A stretch of DNA of 64,000 nt from an uncultured Bacteroidales bacterium (GTDB lineage: Bacteria; Bacteroidota; Bacteroidia; Bacteroidales; FEN-979), in contig CAILVF010000004.1 of the NCBI GenBank assembly GCA_903837605.1, positions 62,001-126,000 on the forward strand. The letters run 5' to 3'. The notes under the pieces are model-generated. The model did no database searches, was not told where the DNA came from, and saw only the letters and a program-made list of their open reading frames with translations. The translations under genes and the position numbers were made by a program. Numbering within the stretch: position 1 is the stretch's first letter; each line of letters opens with the position of its first letter. Shown one piece after another: positions 10,201-18,981 of the stretch.

Positions 10201-10987
10201 AAAATACCGGGCCGGTAAAGTTCACGCCGAGACGATTATAGCCGAATGGATCCAGGTACTGGGAGGTCTGGAGATCGATACCTCCGTTGAAATCTTTTGA
10301 AGGGCCTTTGGTTGTAACACTGATGATACCGCCGGTTGCATCCCCGTAAGCTGCGGGGGTACCTCCCAGAATAACTTCTACCTGTTCGATGGCCGACTGG
10401 GGAAGCGAGTTGCTTCCGGTTACGCGCATACCGTCGATATAATATACGGTTCCGGCTGAACGGGCACCACGCATACTCGTGATATTACCATTGGCATCGG
10501 TTGTAACACCTCCCACGGTTGTTGCGACTGCTTCAGCCGAACGGTTGGCCATTTTGGCAATTTCATCGGATGTGACCGTTCCCCCGGAAGTTGTCTGGTC
10601 TTTGGAGATCAGGGGCACTTTATAGTCCACAACCTGGACTTCCTGAAGGTTTGTAGCTGTTTGTTCAAGGTCCAGATCCTGGAATGTGATCTTGTCAACA
10701 ATGATCTGGATGCCTTTCATCTGCATTGGCCTGTAACCAACATAGGATGCCTTAAGGTCAACTTTCCCGCCGGGGATAGGCTTGATCAGATAGTTGCCAT
10801 CAAAGTCAGTTGTGGCACCGCCCACCTGGACACCTCCGAGTTCAATGATAATGTTGGCAAAAGGAATCGGTTCCTTTGTGGCCTTGTCAACAACTTTCCC
10901 CTTCAGGGTACCTGATCCGGTTTGTGAGAATACCAACAAGCTTGTTGTCAGTATGAACGCAAGAGTTAATAGTAAATTTCTTAACAT
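7280..10987 (-). CDS. TonB-dependent outer-membrane receptor with carboxypeptidase-like domain
   Basis: 1235 residues: signal peptide (MLRNLLLTLAFILTTSLLVFS), a carboxypeptidase-regulatory-like domain (GTLKGKVVDKATKEPIPFAN to about residue 110), a plug domain with MRGARSAGTVYYIDGMRV and GGTPAAYGDATGGIISVTTK, then a very long barrel ending in the aromatic strand RTIRLGLMFNF. Such receptors take up large ligands using TonB-ExbBD energy. No SusD homologue follows; its partner is instead the T9SS-type secreted protein. I start at ATG 10987; an upstream TTG (10996) would give MYGML and seems less likely. A well-formed Bacteroidota promoter lies about 95 bases upstream, so this gene heads the operon. 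The ligand is unknown. Confidence 0.9.
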   Translation of the reverse strand: MLRNLLLTLAFILTTSLLVFSQTGSGTLKGKVVDKATKEPIPFANIIIELGGVQVGGATTDFDGNYLIKPIPGGKVDLKASYVGYRPMQMKGIQIIVDKITFQDLDLEQTATNLQEVQVVDYKVPLISKDQTTSGGTVTSDEIAKMANRSAEAVATTVGGVTTDANGNITSMRGARSAGTVYYIDGMRVTGSNSLPQSAIEQVEVILGGTPAAYGDATGGIISVTTKGPSKDFNGGIDLQTSQYLDPFGYNRLGVNFTGPVFSKKDTVKGTKTPIMGFFVAGDFIYNKDGYPAAYSNYKVNNDMLSYLKTNPLRQYGQSQGVFYNNEFLTFNDYEQTKSTLNTKRYDVNISGKLDFRVSRSINLSFGGTFAYYNSHNPSFYNSLLNWEGNSLSQGYTWRVNGRFTQRFLQAQDSKSFVKNMYYSIGADFTRNYGETEDPTLQKDIFKYGYVGSFETHKIRQYTAELAYDSIAHKWAHLMNNTRDTIVLYKPSDINPESSDWTSQYYGFYTDPAGHYDNIENIISGRGLINGMQPTGAYGMFASTGDRTGGYNKNTADQIAVNASFAADLGNHEIQIGLQYQQRTARAYGLTGTALWPLMRGLTNFQLSQLDKSNPQLVYRDGVFMDTINYYRKYDQPSQRNFDINLRKKLGLPTNGTDLIDIDSYNFANNSISYYDQNMQLHTTTAGSSIFSVDMFSADELLNNGGNLVGYYGYDYMGNKLSGQPAFEDFFTATDANGNFTRPIGAYRPIYMAGYIQDKFAFKDLIFNIGIRVDRFDANQSVLKDPYLFYPAYTVSSLGSTPLKDITVPTSIGSDYVVYVDDMYNPGNITGYRSGNNWFTKDGTPVSDPRIVDPTGVKPYLIDPGNQVITGEVFKQYSPQTNVMPRISFSFPISDDALFYAHYDILTQRPSQGQVQVDPIRYLFITTTGSTGTIRNPNLKPEKTIDYEIGFQQKINNASSLKLSAFYREMRDQIQQYRLSGAYPKTYYSYNNIDFGTVKGLTLTYDLRRTGNARIRFNYTLQFATGTGSDADAASGIIRSDQPNLRTLNPLGFDRRHQFNISIDYRWGSGKDYNGPVINRKKKGKPPVQFLSNFGGNLTLTGGSGTPYTKSSKILPFGAMGPIQGSVNGARLPWQFLLNLRLDKEFDFALNKKKSGSLDVYLEINNLLNTKNVTVVYPATGSPKDDGFLTAPEWQTVINQQVDPQAYRDMYTIQMTSPYNYSNPRTIRLGLMFNF

Positions 10988-11081
10988 ACCATACAATTTT
11001 ATGTTAGATTATGATGCGCTCGAAAAGGTGGTAAAAGTAATAATTATTTAAAATGAAATTCAAAATATTTCACAAGTCCCA

Positions 11082-11111
11082 CAAATATATAACCATTCTA
11101 AATTAAACAAA
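11082..11111 (-). promoter_or_regulatory. Bacteroidota-type promoter for the TonB receptor operon
   Basis: On the minus strand, TTTG (11108-11111) is followed after 18 bases by TATATTTG (11082-11089), matching the Bacteroidota -33 TTTG and -7 TAnnTTTG elements. Transcription should start near 11075, leaving an 85-90 base leader before ATG 10987. Confidence 0.65.
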
Positions 11112-11175
11112 AATTAACCAGATAAAATATTGAATATCACGGCCAAAATAAAAATTTCCTCACGTAAAAATCCTA

Positions 11176-11430
11176 TCATCGTCTTACCGGGGTAAGGGAG
11201 CCTGATTCTTTCCTGCTGTCATGCATCATTGCCTTGGTATTCTTCGATTGTATCTTTTTATGACGCTTAACTGCATCATGATATTCCTTCTCTGCTTTTT
11301 TCTGATTTCTTTCCCTCTCTTTATTGATTTTCTTCTGATTGACTTTATGCTCCTGTCCCTGAACCCCGGAAGTATAGAAAAATAATGCTAATAAAATGAA
11401 AAACAAATACTTAGCCCTACCTAAATGCAT
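11176..11430 (-). CDS. Small exported lysine/arginine-rich protein of unknown function
   Basis: 84 residues. A signal peptide (MHLGRAKYLFFILLALFFY, cleavage probably near VQGQ) is followed by a strongly basic, charged helix (NQKKINKERERNQKKAEKEY) and a short tail SLTPVRR. No cysteine suitable for a lipobox and no recognisable domain. The mature part looks like a cationic coiled or disordered periplasmic protein. It is divergent from the Rieske-like lipoprotein gene and separated from the TonB receptor operon by the receptor promoter. I know similar short, basic exported proteins in Bacteroidota but no function. The clear signal peptide supports expression; the small size keeps confidence moderate. 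Confidence 0.6.
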   Translation of the reverse strand: MHLGRAKYLFFILLALFFYTSGVQGQEHKVNQKKINKERERNQKKAEKEYHDAVKRHKKIQSKNTKAMMHDSRKESGSLTPVRR

Positions 11431-11563
11431 GCTAAAAATATTTTAAAACCGTAATTCAGGAAAACCTTAGTACGAAAATACAAAATTCATTAAAACAATG
11501 GATTGAAAACCTAACATTTTTTTACAGGCGGGTAGAAAAATCAGTCGCATGCAAGATTTGTCG

Positions 11564-11571
11564 TATTTTTG
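11564..11571 (+). promoter_or_regulatory. -7 box (TATTTTTG) of the Rieske-like lipoprotein gene
   Basis: Exact match to TAnnTTTG 23 bases before ATG 11595. No properly spaced -33 TTTG was found. Confidence 0.45.
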
Positions 11572-11594
11572 CGTTTGCTTTTAAAAGCAAGGAT

Positions 11595-12041
11595 ATGTTT
11601 TCAGAAAGACCCGTCAGAACGGGCTTGGTTTTACTGTTGTTTTTACCGGCATTGATATTCTCCTGCGCCAAGAAGAGCGATGAACAGCAGCCCCAGATCC
11701 CTTATGTGGCAGTGAATTTCGTTATCAACCCGAATTCAACCCAGTTTATTGAGCTGAATCATATTGGCGGATACGTACCTGTAACGGGTGGTTACCGGGG
11801 AATCATAATTTATCGCAAGTCGGAAACTGAGTTCATGGCTTATGAGAGAGCCTGTGCATATGATCCTACAGCTGACAGCGCCCAGGTAAGGATGGAGGTT
11901 TCAGGAGTTACCTGCTATTGTCCCAAATGCAAATCGAAATATATCATTCTTGACGGTTCCCCGTATCAAGGGCCATCGCACTGGGCATTAAAACAATACC
12001 GCACGAATTACGACGGCACCTATCTGTACGTGTCGAACTAG
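11595..12041 (+). CDS. Lipoprotein with Rieske-like fold lacking the histidine ligands
   Basis: 148 residues. The lipobox LIFSC places the acylated cysteine near residue 24. The rest resembles a Rieske/ferredoxin-like module: FMAYERACAYDP, then VTCYCPKCKSKYIILDGSPY and GPSHWALKQY, the last matching the usual GPA-x-x-PL end of Rieske domains. Canonical Rieske proteins coordinate 2Fe-2S through C-x-H and C-x-x-H. Here the first motif is C-A-Y and the second C-P-K-C, so neither histidine is present but three or four cysteines are. It may therefore bind another metal, hold an all-Cys centre, or be structural. It converges on sahH, and its TAG stop sits in an inverted repeat shared with the sahH stop. 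Confidence 0.7.
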   Translation: MFSERPVRTGLVLLLFLPALIFSCAKKSDEQQPQIPYVAVNFVINPNSTQFIELNHIGGYVPVTGGYRGIIIYRKSETEFMAYERACAYDPTADSAQVRMEVSGVTCYCPKCKSKYIILDGSPYQGPSHWALKQYRTNYDGTYLYVSN

Positions 12042-12096
12042 GCACTGGGCTCTAGGCCCTGGGTAAAAGACGTAAAACCCGGCACCCAGCTCCTAG
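12038..12096. repeat. Inverted repeat joining the stop codons of two convergent genes
   Basis: CTAGG..CTGGG (from 12038) pairs with CCCAG..CCTAG (to 12096), with further GGGC/CCTGGG and CCCGG copies inside. The TAG of the upstream gene (12039-12041) and the TAG of sahH (12093-12095, minus strand) are both part of the CTAG ends. It may act as a bidirectional terminator, though without a clear T-run. Confidence 0.6.
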
Positions 12097-13505
12097 TACC
12101 TGTAGTGTTCGGGCTTATACGGACCGTCTTTGGGAACGCCTATATATTCCGCCTGTTCGGTCGATAGCCTTGTAAGTTTTACGCCAAGCTGTTCAAGATG
12201 CAGGCGGGCTACTTCTTCGTCAAGAATCTTAGGTAAACGGTAAACGTCGACCTCATAGTTGTTTTTCCAAAGGTCGAGCTGGGCCAGTGTTTGGTTTGTG
12301 AAAGAGTTGGACATCACAAAAGAAGGATGCCCCGTAGCGCAACCGAGGTTTACAAGCCTGCCTTCTGCAAGAAGATAAATGCATTTGCCGTCAGGATAGA
12401 TGTACTTATCGACCTGGGGTTTAATATTCACAATCTTGATTCCCGGCCAGGTATTCAGTTGCTCAACCTGGATCTCATTATCGAAATGGCCTATGTTGCA
12501 AACAATTGTTTCATCTTTCATCCTGGAAAGATGGTCGGCGGTAATTACGTCTTTATTTCCAGTTGTTGTAACGTATATGTTGCCTTCCTTCAGTGCTTCT
12601 TCCACGGTTGACACCTCGAAACCTTCCATCGCAGCCTGGAGTGCGCAGATGGGGTCGATCTCGGTAACGATGACACGCGCGCCGTATGATTTCATTGAGC
12701 GTGCGCAGCCTTTGCCCACATCGCCATAACCCAGCACCACCACCACTTTACCAGCGATCATTACATCGGTGGCCCGCTTTATACCGTCGGCCAGGGATTC
12801 GCGGCAACCGTAAAGGTTATCGAATTTTGATTTGGTGACAGAATCATTTACGTTAATGGCCGGGACGAGAAGGGCGCCTTTTTCTTTCATCTGGTAGAGC
12901 CTGTGGACACCTGTCGTGGTTTCTTCGGAAACGCCTTTCCATTCTTTCACTACATTGTGCCAATGTTGCTTATTCTCAACAAATACTTCCTTCAGCTGTT
13001 TCATAAATGCCTTTTCTTCCTGGCTGCCTGCGGGAGCATTCAGTACTTCAGGCTTCTTCTCTGCTTCAAAACCCTTATGGATCATCAGGGTTGCATCGCC
13101 CCCGTCATCCACGATTAGGTTTGGGCCCTTGTTGCCTTCGAATGTGAGGGCCTGGTAGGTGCACCACCAGTATTCTTCCAGGGATTCCCCTTTCCAGGCA
13201 AAGACGGGGATGCCTTTTGCTGCGATAGCCGCCGCGGCATGATCCTGGGTGGAAAAGATATTGCAGGAGGCCCAGCGTACATCAGCTCCCAGTTCAATAA
13301 GAGTTTCAATCAATACGGCAGTCTGAATGGTCATATGAAGCGAGCCGCTGATCCTTGCGCCTTTCAATGGCTTTTCAGCTGAAAACTTTTTCCTGATCGA
13401 CATCAGTCCCGGCATCTCTTTTTCGGCGATCTCTATTTCCTTACGCCCCCATTCAGCCAGGGTAATATCTGCGACTTTGAATTTTGCGTTCTTTTCCAAC
13501 ACCAT
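12093..13505 (-). CDS. sahH: Adenosylhomocysteinase (S-adenosylhomocysteine hydrolase)
   Basis: 470 residues, the size of the bacterial form with the roughly 40-residue insert. It cleaves S-adenosylhomocysteine to adenosine and homocysteine, removing the methyltransferase inhibitor and feeding homocysteine to MetH. Visible landmarks are [28 protein letters not shown], the NAD-binding [26 protein letters not shown] and the C-terminal [10 protein letters not shown] with its conserved Lys/Tyr. The start is the ATG of [11 protein letters not shown]; upstream in-frame codons run into the divergent promoter region. It is transcribed away from the PPTase-metH-metF genes, forming a compact methyl-cycle locus. 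Confidence 0.97.
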   Translation of the reverse strand: MVLEKNAKFKVADITLAEWGRKEIEIAEKEMPGLMSIRKKFSAEKPLKGARISGSLHMTIQTAVLIETLIELGADVRWASCNIFSTQDHAAAAIAAKGIPVFAWKGESLEEYWWCTYQALTFEGNKGPNLIVDDGGDATLMIHKGFEAEKKPEVLNAPAGSQEEKAFMKQLKEVFVENKQHWHNVVKEWKGVSEETTTGVHRLYQMKEKGALLVPAINVNDSVTKSKFDNLYGCRESLADGIKRATDVMIAGKVVVVLGYGDVGKGCARSMKSYGARVIVTEIDPICALQAAMEGFEVSTVEEALKEGNIYVTTTGNKDVITADHLSRMKDETIVCNIGHFDNEIQVEQLNTWPGIKIVNIKPQVDKYIYPDGKCIYLLAEGRLVNLGCATGHPSFVMSNSFTNQTLAQLDLWKNNYEVDVYRLPKILDEEVARLHLEQLGVKLTRLSTEQAEYIGVPKDGPYKPEHYRY

Positions 13506-13538
13506 GCTATATATAATTTTAAGTTTAAAATCGGGTTG

Positions 13539-13546
13539 CAAAGGTA
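13539..13546 (-). promoter_or_regulatory. -7 box (TACCTTTG) of sahH
   Basis: Exact TAnnTTTG match on the minus strand, 33 bases upstream of ATG 13505. It faces away from an identical box for the PPTase gene at 13612, making a divergent promoter pair. Confidence 0.55.
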
Positions 13547-13611
13547 TGAAAATTTTGTCTCAAAAAAACAATGTAAAATCTGCGAATCCGGTTCAGCCGG
13601 GCCGAAATGTT

Positions 13612-13619
13612 TACCTTTG
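13612..13619 (+). promoter_or_regulatory. -7 box (TACCTTTG), predicted leaderless start
   Basis: Exact TAnnTTTG followed by only four bases (CACC) and then ATG 13624. If the box is at -7, transcription begins at or within a base of the ATG. This also fixes the start of the PPTase gene. Confidence 0.5.
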
Positions 13620-13623
13620 CACC

Positions 13624-14340
13624 ATGCCCCTGATTTTTGAAAAAATATTACCATCTGCAAGGCTGGGAATCTGGAAAATCCTCGAACCTGAAGTTTCCCT
13701 TCGCGAGGCATCAAGGACTGTTGCTGAAGATCTTTACGTTCTGGATTCCTATAAAAATGAATCCCGCCGGAAGCAATGGCTGGCCTGCAGGGCACTTATC
13801 GCAAAAATGTCGCATTGTGAGACTGTAAAGATTACTTACGATGAATACGGGAAACCTTCCCTGAATGGATTTCCCGGGCAGATCTCCTTTTCACATACAA
13901 ATGATTATGCAGCTGTGATTATGAACGAATTTGGCCCTGCCGGCCTCGACATTGAAAAATTGAGCCCTAGAATCCACAGGGTCGCCGAGCGTTTCCTCCA
14001 GCCGGACGAACTGGAACATATAGAACGGCTTACAGGAAAGAAGGTGACGGGCGACAACAGTAATTTGACACCTGCTGCCGGCGCGAAAACCGAATCTCAT
14101 CCGCATACAGAGATCCTTTATTTATACTGGTGTACAAAAGAGGCGTTATATAAATTTTATGGTAAACCAAGCGTTGATATAAAAAATGATATCCACATCG
14201 CTGCATTTGATTACTTTTGTACCTCACAAGCCGCCTTTGCAGCAAGGGTTAATTTTTCAGAAGGTGCTAAAGATCATGAACTTCAATTCGAAAGAATAGG
14301 AGATCATATGCTTGTATATACTATTTCGAAACAAGAATGA
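13624..14340 (+). CDS. 4'-phosphopantetheinyl transferase superfamily protein (Sfp-like)
   Basis: 238 residues, the size of Sfp/EntD enzymes that attach phosphopantetheine from CoA to carrier proteins. The two superfamily signatures are present: [10 protein letters not shown] (Mg-binding Asp) and [12 protein letters not shown] (W-x-x-KEA-x-x-K). Upstream of these, GYGKPSLNG-like [20 protein letters not shown] matches the substrate-side motif GKP..SHT. I start at ATG 13624 because the promoter box lies directly before it; the longer in-frame reading would begin inside the sahH leader. The last codon overlaps metH by ATGA, implying translational coupling. The acceptor is not evident: no carrier protein or synthase is nearby. 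Confidence 0.88.
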   Translation: MPLIFEKILPSARLGIWKILEPEVSLREASRTVAEDLYVLDSYKNESRRKQWLACRALIAKMSHCETVKITYDEYGKPSLNGFPGQISFSHTNDYAAVIMNEFGPAGLDIEKLSPRIHRVAERFLQPDELEHIERLTGKKVTGDNSNLTPAAGAKTESHPHTEILYLYWCTKEALYKFYGKPSVDIKNDIHIAAFDYFCTSQAAFAARVNFSEGAKDHELQFERIGDHMLVYTISKQE

Positions 14341-17300
14341 AGACACTAAAAGCCGCGATCAAAGAAAGAGTGCTTGTACTGGATGGTGCGATGGGGACCA
14401 TGGTCCAGAGGTATAAGCTTGACGAAGCGGCTTACCGTGGCGAGAGGTTCAGGGATTTTCCGCATCTGCTGAAAGGGAACAACGACCTCCTGGTGCTTAC
14501 GCAACCCCAGGTTATCAGGGAGATCCATGAACAGTACCTTGCGGCCGGGGCTGATATCATTGAAACGGATACATTTAACGGTACCAGTATTTCACAGGCC
14601 GATTATCACCTGGAGGAATACGTTTACGAAATCAATTTTGCTGCTGCAAGACTGGCAAAGGAAGCTGTTGTGAACTTCTCGGCTTCAGGTTCCGGCAAAC
14701 CGCGCTGGGTTGCAGGTTCCATGGGGCCGACAAATAAAACAGCATCCCTTTCACCGGATGTCCAGAACCCGGCTTTCAGGGCCGTATCATTCGACCAGCT
14801 TTACGAAGCGTACCGGGAACAGGCCAGGGGCCTGCTCGACGGAGGTGTCGACATTCTCATGGTTGAAACCATCTTTGATACCCTTAATGCGAAAGCCGCG
14901 CTGATTGCCGTTTTCGATGAAATAGAAGCAAGAGGGCCGGAAGGAAAAGTGCCTGTCATTGCTTCCGGAACAATTACCGACCTTTCGGGAAGGACCCTTT
15001 CGGGTCAAACCCTTGAGGCCTTCATTTACTCCCTTTCCCATTTTGACCTGTTCGCCATAGGCCTGAATTGTGCACTGGGGGCAAAGGAACTCAGGCCTTA
15101 TATAGAGGAACTGGCACTGAAATCGCCTTTTCCCGTGATCGCATACCCCAATGCCGGGCTTCCAAACCAATTCGGTGAATACGACCAGCCTCCCCGTGAG
15201 ATGGCCGAATATATAAAAGACTTCCTCGACAACGGCTTTATTAACCTGGTGGGCGGATGTTGCGGTACCACACCCGAATATATTTCCCGCTTTGCAGAAC
15301 TGGCGGCCAGGGCCACACCGAGGGAGGTTCCCCAGAGAGGTCACGAACTTCATCTCAGCGGTCTCGAACCCCTGGTGGTCTTTGAAGGAAGCAACTTCAT
15401 CAACATAGGGGAACGCACTAATGTAAGCGGTTCCAGGAAATTTGCCCGCCTGATCAGGGACGGGAATTACGAAGAGGCCATGAGTGTTGCGAGGCAGCAG
15501 GTGGAGAACGGAGCCCAGGTCATCGATATAAGTATGGATGAAGCCATGCTGGATGCCGAAAAAGCTATGGTGGGTTTCCTGAACATGATCGCCTCCGATC
15601 CCGACATTGCCAGGGTCCCGGTGATGATCGATTCATCGAAATGGTCGGTTTTACAGAGCGGATTGAAGTGTGTCCAGGGAAAATGCATTGTGAATTCCAT
15701 CAGCCTTAAAGAAGGCGAGGCTGCTTTTCTCGAACATGCAAAATATATCAGGAAATTCGGGGCTGCTGCAGTGGTAATGGCTTTTGATGAAGAAGGCCAG
15801 GCTACTTCCCTCGACAGGCGTATCGCTATTGCCGGCAGAGCCTATGAACTATTAACAGTGAAAGCGGGATTCAGGCCGGAGGATATTATCTTCGACCCCA
15901 ATATCCTTACAGTAGCAACAGGAATCGATGAACATAACAACTATGGTGTCGATTTCCTTAACGCCACAAGATGGATCAAAGCCAATCTCCCTTATGCCAG
16001 TGTAAGCGGGGGGATCAGCAATCTTTCATTTTCCTTCAGGGGAAATGATTTCCTGAGGGAGGCCATGCATTCGGCTTTCCTCTATCACGCCATACAGGCC
16101 GGGCTGGATATGGGCATTGTAAATGCCGGGGCTTTGCCGGTATACGATGAAATCGACAAAGACCTTTTAAAACTTGTTGAGGATGTTATCCTGAACCGCA
16201 GGAAAGACGGTACTGAAAGGCTGCTTGCCTATGCCTCCACCATGGAGGATGGCCCCGGCAAGGAAAAGAAAATTGATGAATGGCGTGCTCTTCCTGTTAT
16301 TGAAAGGCTGCAGCACTGCCTCGTCAAGGGGATTACCGAGTTTATCGAAACTGACCTTGAAGAAGCATTGCCTTTATTTGACCAGACCCTGAAAATCATT
16401 GAGGGCCCGCTCATGAACGGTATGAATATAGTGGGAGACCTGTTCGGGAGCGGTAAAATGTTCCTTCCCCAGGTTGTCAAGAGCGCCAGGGTGATGAAAA
16501 AAGCAGTGGCCTACCTCACTCCAAGGATAGAAGCAGAGAAAAAAGCAGGTTCGCAGCCCGCCAGACCCAATGGGAAAGTGCTGATGGCAACAGTAAAAGG
16601 CGACGTTCACGATATAGGAAAAAACATTGTCGGGGTGATACTTGCCTGCAATAATTACGAGGTAATCGACCTTGGTGTAATGGTGCCCTCCGACCGTATC
16701 ATTGCAGCAGCACTCGAACACAAGGTGGATGTCATAGGCCTTAGCGGACTCATCACTCCTTCACTTGAGGAAATGGTGCATGTTGCCAGGGAATTGAAAC
16801 GTGAAAAACTTAAAATCCCCATAATCCTGGGGGGAGCCACCACTTCGGAAATTCACACCGCAGTTAAAATCGAACCTGAATACCAGCACGGAGTGATCCA
16901 TGTAAAGGATGCTTCAAAGGCCGTTGGGGTGGTGGCGAACCTTCTTTCGGACGAGAACCGGGGCGCATTTCTTGAAGGAGTGAAGGCGAAATACATTGGG
17001 ATGCGCTCCACCTATGATAAGAAAGCCGACCACGCATACATATCCCTGACCGAGGCAAGAAGGAACAAACTGAGGATCGACTGGAAAAATTTCACTCCGG
17101 CAAAACCTCAGATGACCGGGAGCAAAGTATTTTATGATTACCCGCTGGATGAGCTTGTCCCCTATATTGACTGGACTTTCTTCTTCCATGCCTGGAAACT
17201 GGGAGGAAAATATCCCCTTATTTTCAAGGATCCCGTGAAGGGGGTGGAAGCCAGGAAATTGTTTGATGACGCACAGAAATTGCTTGCCGATATCCTGGAA

Positions 17301-18011
17301 AAAAAGATGCTTATAGCACGTGGGATCATTGGATTGTATCCATGTAACTCGGTGGGTGACGACATTGAGGTGTATGCCGATGAACAGAGATCCAGGGTGC
17401 TTGCCATGTTCAGGTTCCTGCGCAACCAGCAGAAAAAAGAAGACAATGCTCCCAACCTCTGCCTTTCCGATTTTGTCGCACCCAGGGATTCGGGGGTTGT
17501 CGATTATATCGGAGGGTTTGCAGTGACTGCCGGGCTGGGAGTTGAAGAATGGGCTTCGGTATTTGAACAGGACCTGGATGATTACAATGCGATCATGGTC
17601 AAGATCCTTGCCGACAGGCTTGCCGAGGCGTTTGCTGAAAATATGCACCACCGCATCCGCCGGGAATTCTGGGGATATGTCAAAGATGAGAACCTGGATG
17701 TTCATTCCATGATACGTGAGGAATACCAGGGTATCAGGCCTGCCCCGGGCTATCCCGCCTGCCCCGAACATTCCGAAAAAAAGGTGCTGTTTGACCTGTT
17801 GTCGGCCGAAACCAAAGTAGATATCAAGCTGACCGAAAATTTTGCCATGTATCCTGCCGCTTCTGTTTCGGGCTTTTATTTTTCACACCCGCAATCCCAG
17901 TATTTTAACCTTGGAAAGATCAGCAGGGACCAGGTTGCCGACTATGCAAGGCGTAAAGGACTGACCATCGAAAAAGCGGAAAAATTGCTTAATACCAACT
18001 TAAACTATTAA
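14337..18011 (+). CDS. metH: Cobalamin-dependent methionine synthase
   Basis: 1224 residues, full length. It transfers a methyl group from 5-methyltetrahydrofolate through cobalamin to homocysteine. Domains in order: homocysteine-binding with zinc ligands C245, C308 and C309 ([15 protein letters not shown]); pterin-binding (about 345-630, [14 protein letters not shown]); cobalamin cap and B12-binding domain with [11 protein letters not shown], whose His758 is the lower axial cobalt ligand; and a C-terminal AdoMet-activation domain (about 900-1224, with [17 protein letters not shown]). All domains are intact, so it needs B12. It overlaps the PPTase gene by four bases and is followed 3 bases later by metF. 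No B12 or SAM riboswitch fits in the short upstream region. Confidence 0.98.
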   Translation: MKTLKAAIKERVLVLDGAMGTMVQRYKLDEAAYRGERFRDFPHLLKGNNDLLVLTQPQVIREIHEQYLAAGADIIETDTFNGTSISQADYHLEEYVYEINFAAARLAKEAVVNFSASGSGKPRWVAGSMGPTNKTASLSPDVQNPAFRAVSFDQLYEAYREQARGLLDGGVDILMVETIFDTLNAKAALIAVFDEIEARGPEGKVPVIASGTITDLSGRTLSGQTLEAFIYSLSHFDLFAIGLNCALGAKELRPYIEELALKSPFPVIAYPNAGLPNQFGEYDQPPREMAEYIKDFLDNGFINLVGGCCGTTPEYISRFAELAARATPREVPQRGHELHLSGLEPLVVFEGSNFINIGERTNVSGSRKFARLIRDGNYEEAMSVARQQVENGAQVIDISMDEAMLDAEKAMVGFLNMIASDPDIARVPVMIDSSKWSVLQSGLKCVQGKCIVNSISLKEGEAAFLEHAKYIRKFGAAAVVMAFDEEGQATSLDRRIAIAGRAYELLTVKAGFRPEDIIFDPNILTVATGIDEHNNYGVDFLNATRWIKANLPYASVSGGISNLSFSFRGNDFLREAMHSAFLYHAIQAGLDMGIVNAGALPVYDEIDKDLLKLVEDVILNRRKDGTERLLAYASTMEDGPGKEKKIDEWRALPVIERLQHCLVKGITEFIETDLEEALPLFDQTLKIIEGPLMNGMNIVGDLFGSGKMFLPQVVKSARVMKKAVAYLTPRIEAEKKAGSQPARPNGKVLMATVKGDVHDIGKNIVGVILACNNYEVIDLGVMVPSDRIIAAALEHKVDVIGLSGLITPSLEEMVHVARELKREKLKIPIILGGATTSEIHTAVKIEPEYQHGVIHVKDASKAVGVVANLLSDENRGAFLEGVKAKYIGMRSTYDKKADHAYISLTEARRNKLRIDWKNFTPAKPQMTGSKVFYDYPLDELVPYIDWTFFFHAWKLGGKYPLIFKDPVKGVEARKLFDDAQKLLADILEKKMLIARGIIGLYPCNSVGDDIEVYADEQRSRVLAMFRFLRNQQKKEDNAPNLCLSDFVAPRDSGVVDYIGGFAVTAGLGVEEWASVFEQDLDDYNAIMVKILADRLAEAFAENMHHRIRREFWGYVKDENLDVHSMIREEYQGIRPAPGYPACPEHSEKKVLFDLLSAETKVDIKLTENFAMYPAASVSGFYFSHPQSQYFNLGKISRDQVADYARRKGLTIEKAEKLLNTNLNY

Positions 18012-18014
18012 AGA

Positions 18015-18971
18015 ATGCGAGTAATCGATATCATAAAACAGGCCGATAAAACCTTATTTTCATTCGAGCTGCTGCCTCCCCTCAGGGGCAACAGCATTGC
18101 AAGCATATACAAGGTGATTGACCCCCTGATGGATTTCAATCCTTCATTTATCAACGTGACCTACCACCAGGAGGAAGTCGTTTATAAAAAACACCCCAGC
18201 GGCCTGCTCGAAAAAAAGACAATCCGGAAAAGGCCCGGAACTGTTGCAATTTCCGCAGCAATAAAAAATAAATACACCTCGGTGGAAGTTGTTCCCCACC
18301 TGATTTGCGGAGGGTTTTCCAAAGAGGAGACAGAATATGCCCTTATCGACTTTCATTACCTTGGGATAGATAATATTCTTGCGCTCAGAGGTGATGCCCC
18401 GAAAAATTTAAGGACCTTCCAGCCTGAGCAAAACGGGCATACCAACGCGAACGAACTTGTTAAACAGATAACCGAGATGAACCAGGGCAAGTTCCTGGAC
18501 GATGAGATGCAGCATAAATTTTCAACCAACTTCTGCGTGGGAGTGGCCGGATATCCCGAAAAACATATCGAGGCGCCCAATATGGCCACCGACCTTACCT
18601 ACCTGAAGAAAAAAATTGATGCCGGCGCCGAGTTCATCATTACACAGATGTTCTTCGACAATAAAAAATATTTCAGTTTTGTTGATGCCTGCCGTAAGGA
18701 AGGGATCAGCGTACCTATCGTACCGGGGATGAAACCCATATGCACCATGCGTGAGCTGACCGCATTGCCCCAGATTTTTTATATCGATATACCTGAAAAG
18801 CTGTCAAAGGAAGTTCAGAAATGCAGTTCAAACGATGATGTGTTTAAAGTGGGGATTGAATGGGGCATTGAACAGTCGAAGGAGTTGCTCGACAATGGAG
18901 TTCCTGTATTGCATTATTTCACCGTGGGTATCTCGGAAAATATACGACAGATAGCAAAAGCAATATTCTAA
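18015..18971 (+). CDS. metF: 5,10-methylenetetrahydrofolate reductase
   Basis: 318 residues, the length of bacterial MetF. A flavoprotein that makes the 5-methyl-THF used by the adjacent MetH. Recognisable motifs: FSFELLPPLRG at the N-terminus, NVTYHQEE, LALRGDAPKN, and VGVAGYPEKHIEAPN, followed by AGAEFIITQMFFD, all on the TIM-barrel FAD/NADH fold. It starts 3 bases after the metH stop, so the two are one transcript and produce and consume the same folate. The pairing is common in bacteria. Confidence 0.96.
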   Translation: MRVIDIIKQADKTLFSFELLPPLRGNSIASIYKVIDPLMDFNPSFINVTYHQEEVVYKKHPSGLLEKKTIRKRPGTVAISAAIKNKYTSVEVVPHLICGGFSKEETEYALIDFHYLGIDNILALRGDAPKNLRTFQPEQNGHTNANELVKQITEMNQGKFLDDEMQHKFSTNFCVGVAGYPEKHIEAPNMATDLTYLKKKIDAGAEFIITQMFFDNKKYFSFVDACRKEGISVPIVPGMKPICTMRELTALPQIFYIDIPEKLSKEVQKCSSNDDVFKVGIEWGIEQSKELLDNGVPVLHYFTVGISENIRQIAKAIF

Positions 18972-18981
18972 GCTTTCTTCC

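Noticed and set aside
13506-13623. SAM or cobalamin riboswitch controlling sahH/metH
   Set aside because: The region is about 118 bases, and the promoter boxes leave leaders of roughly 0 and 30 bases, too short for any known SAM or B12 riboswitch.
14787-15353. 188-codon open frame on the minus strand inside metH
   Set aside because: Lies fully within a conserved metH domain, no recognisable motif; a codon-bias shadow. The same holds for the 285-codon frame at 16914-17771.
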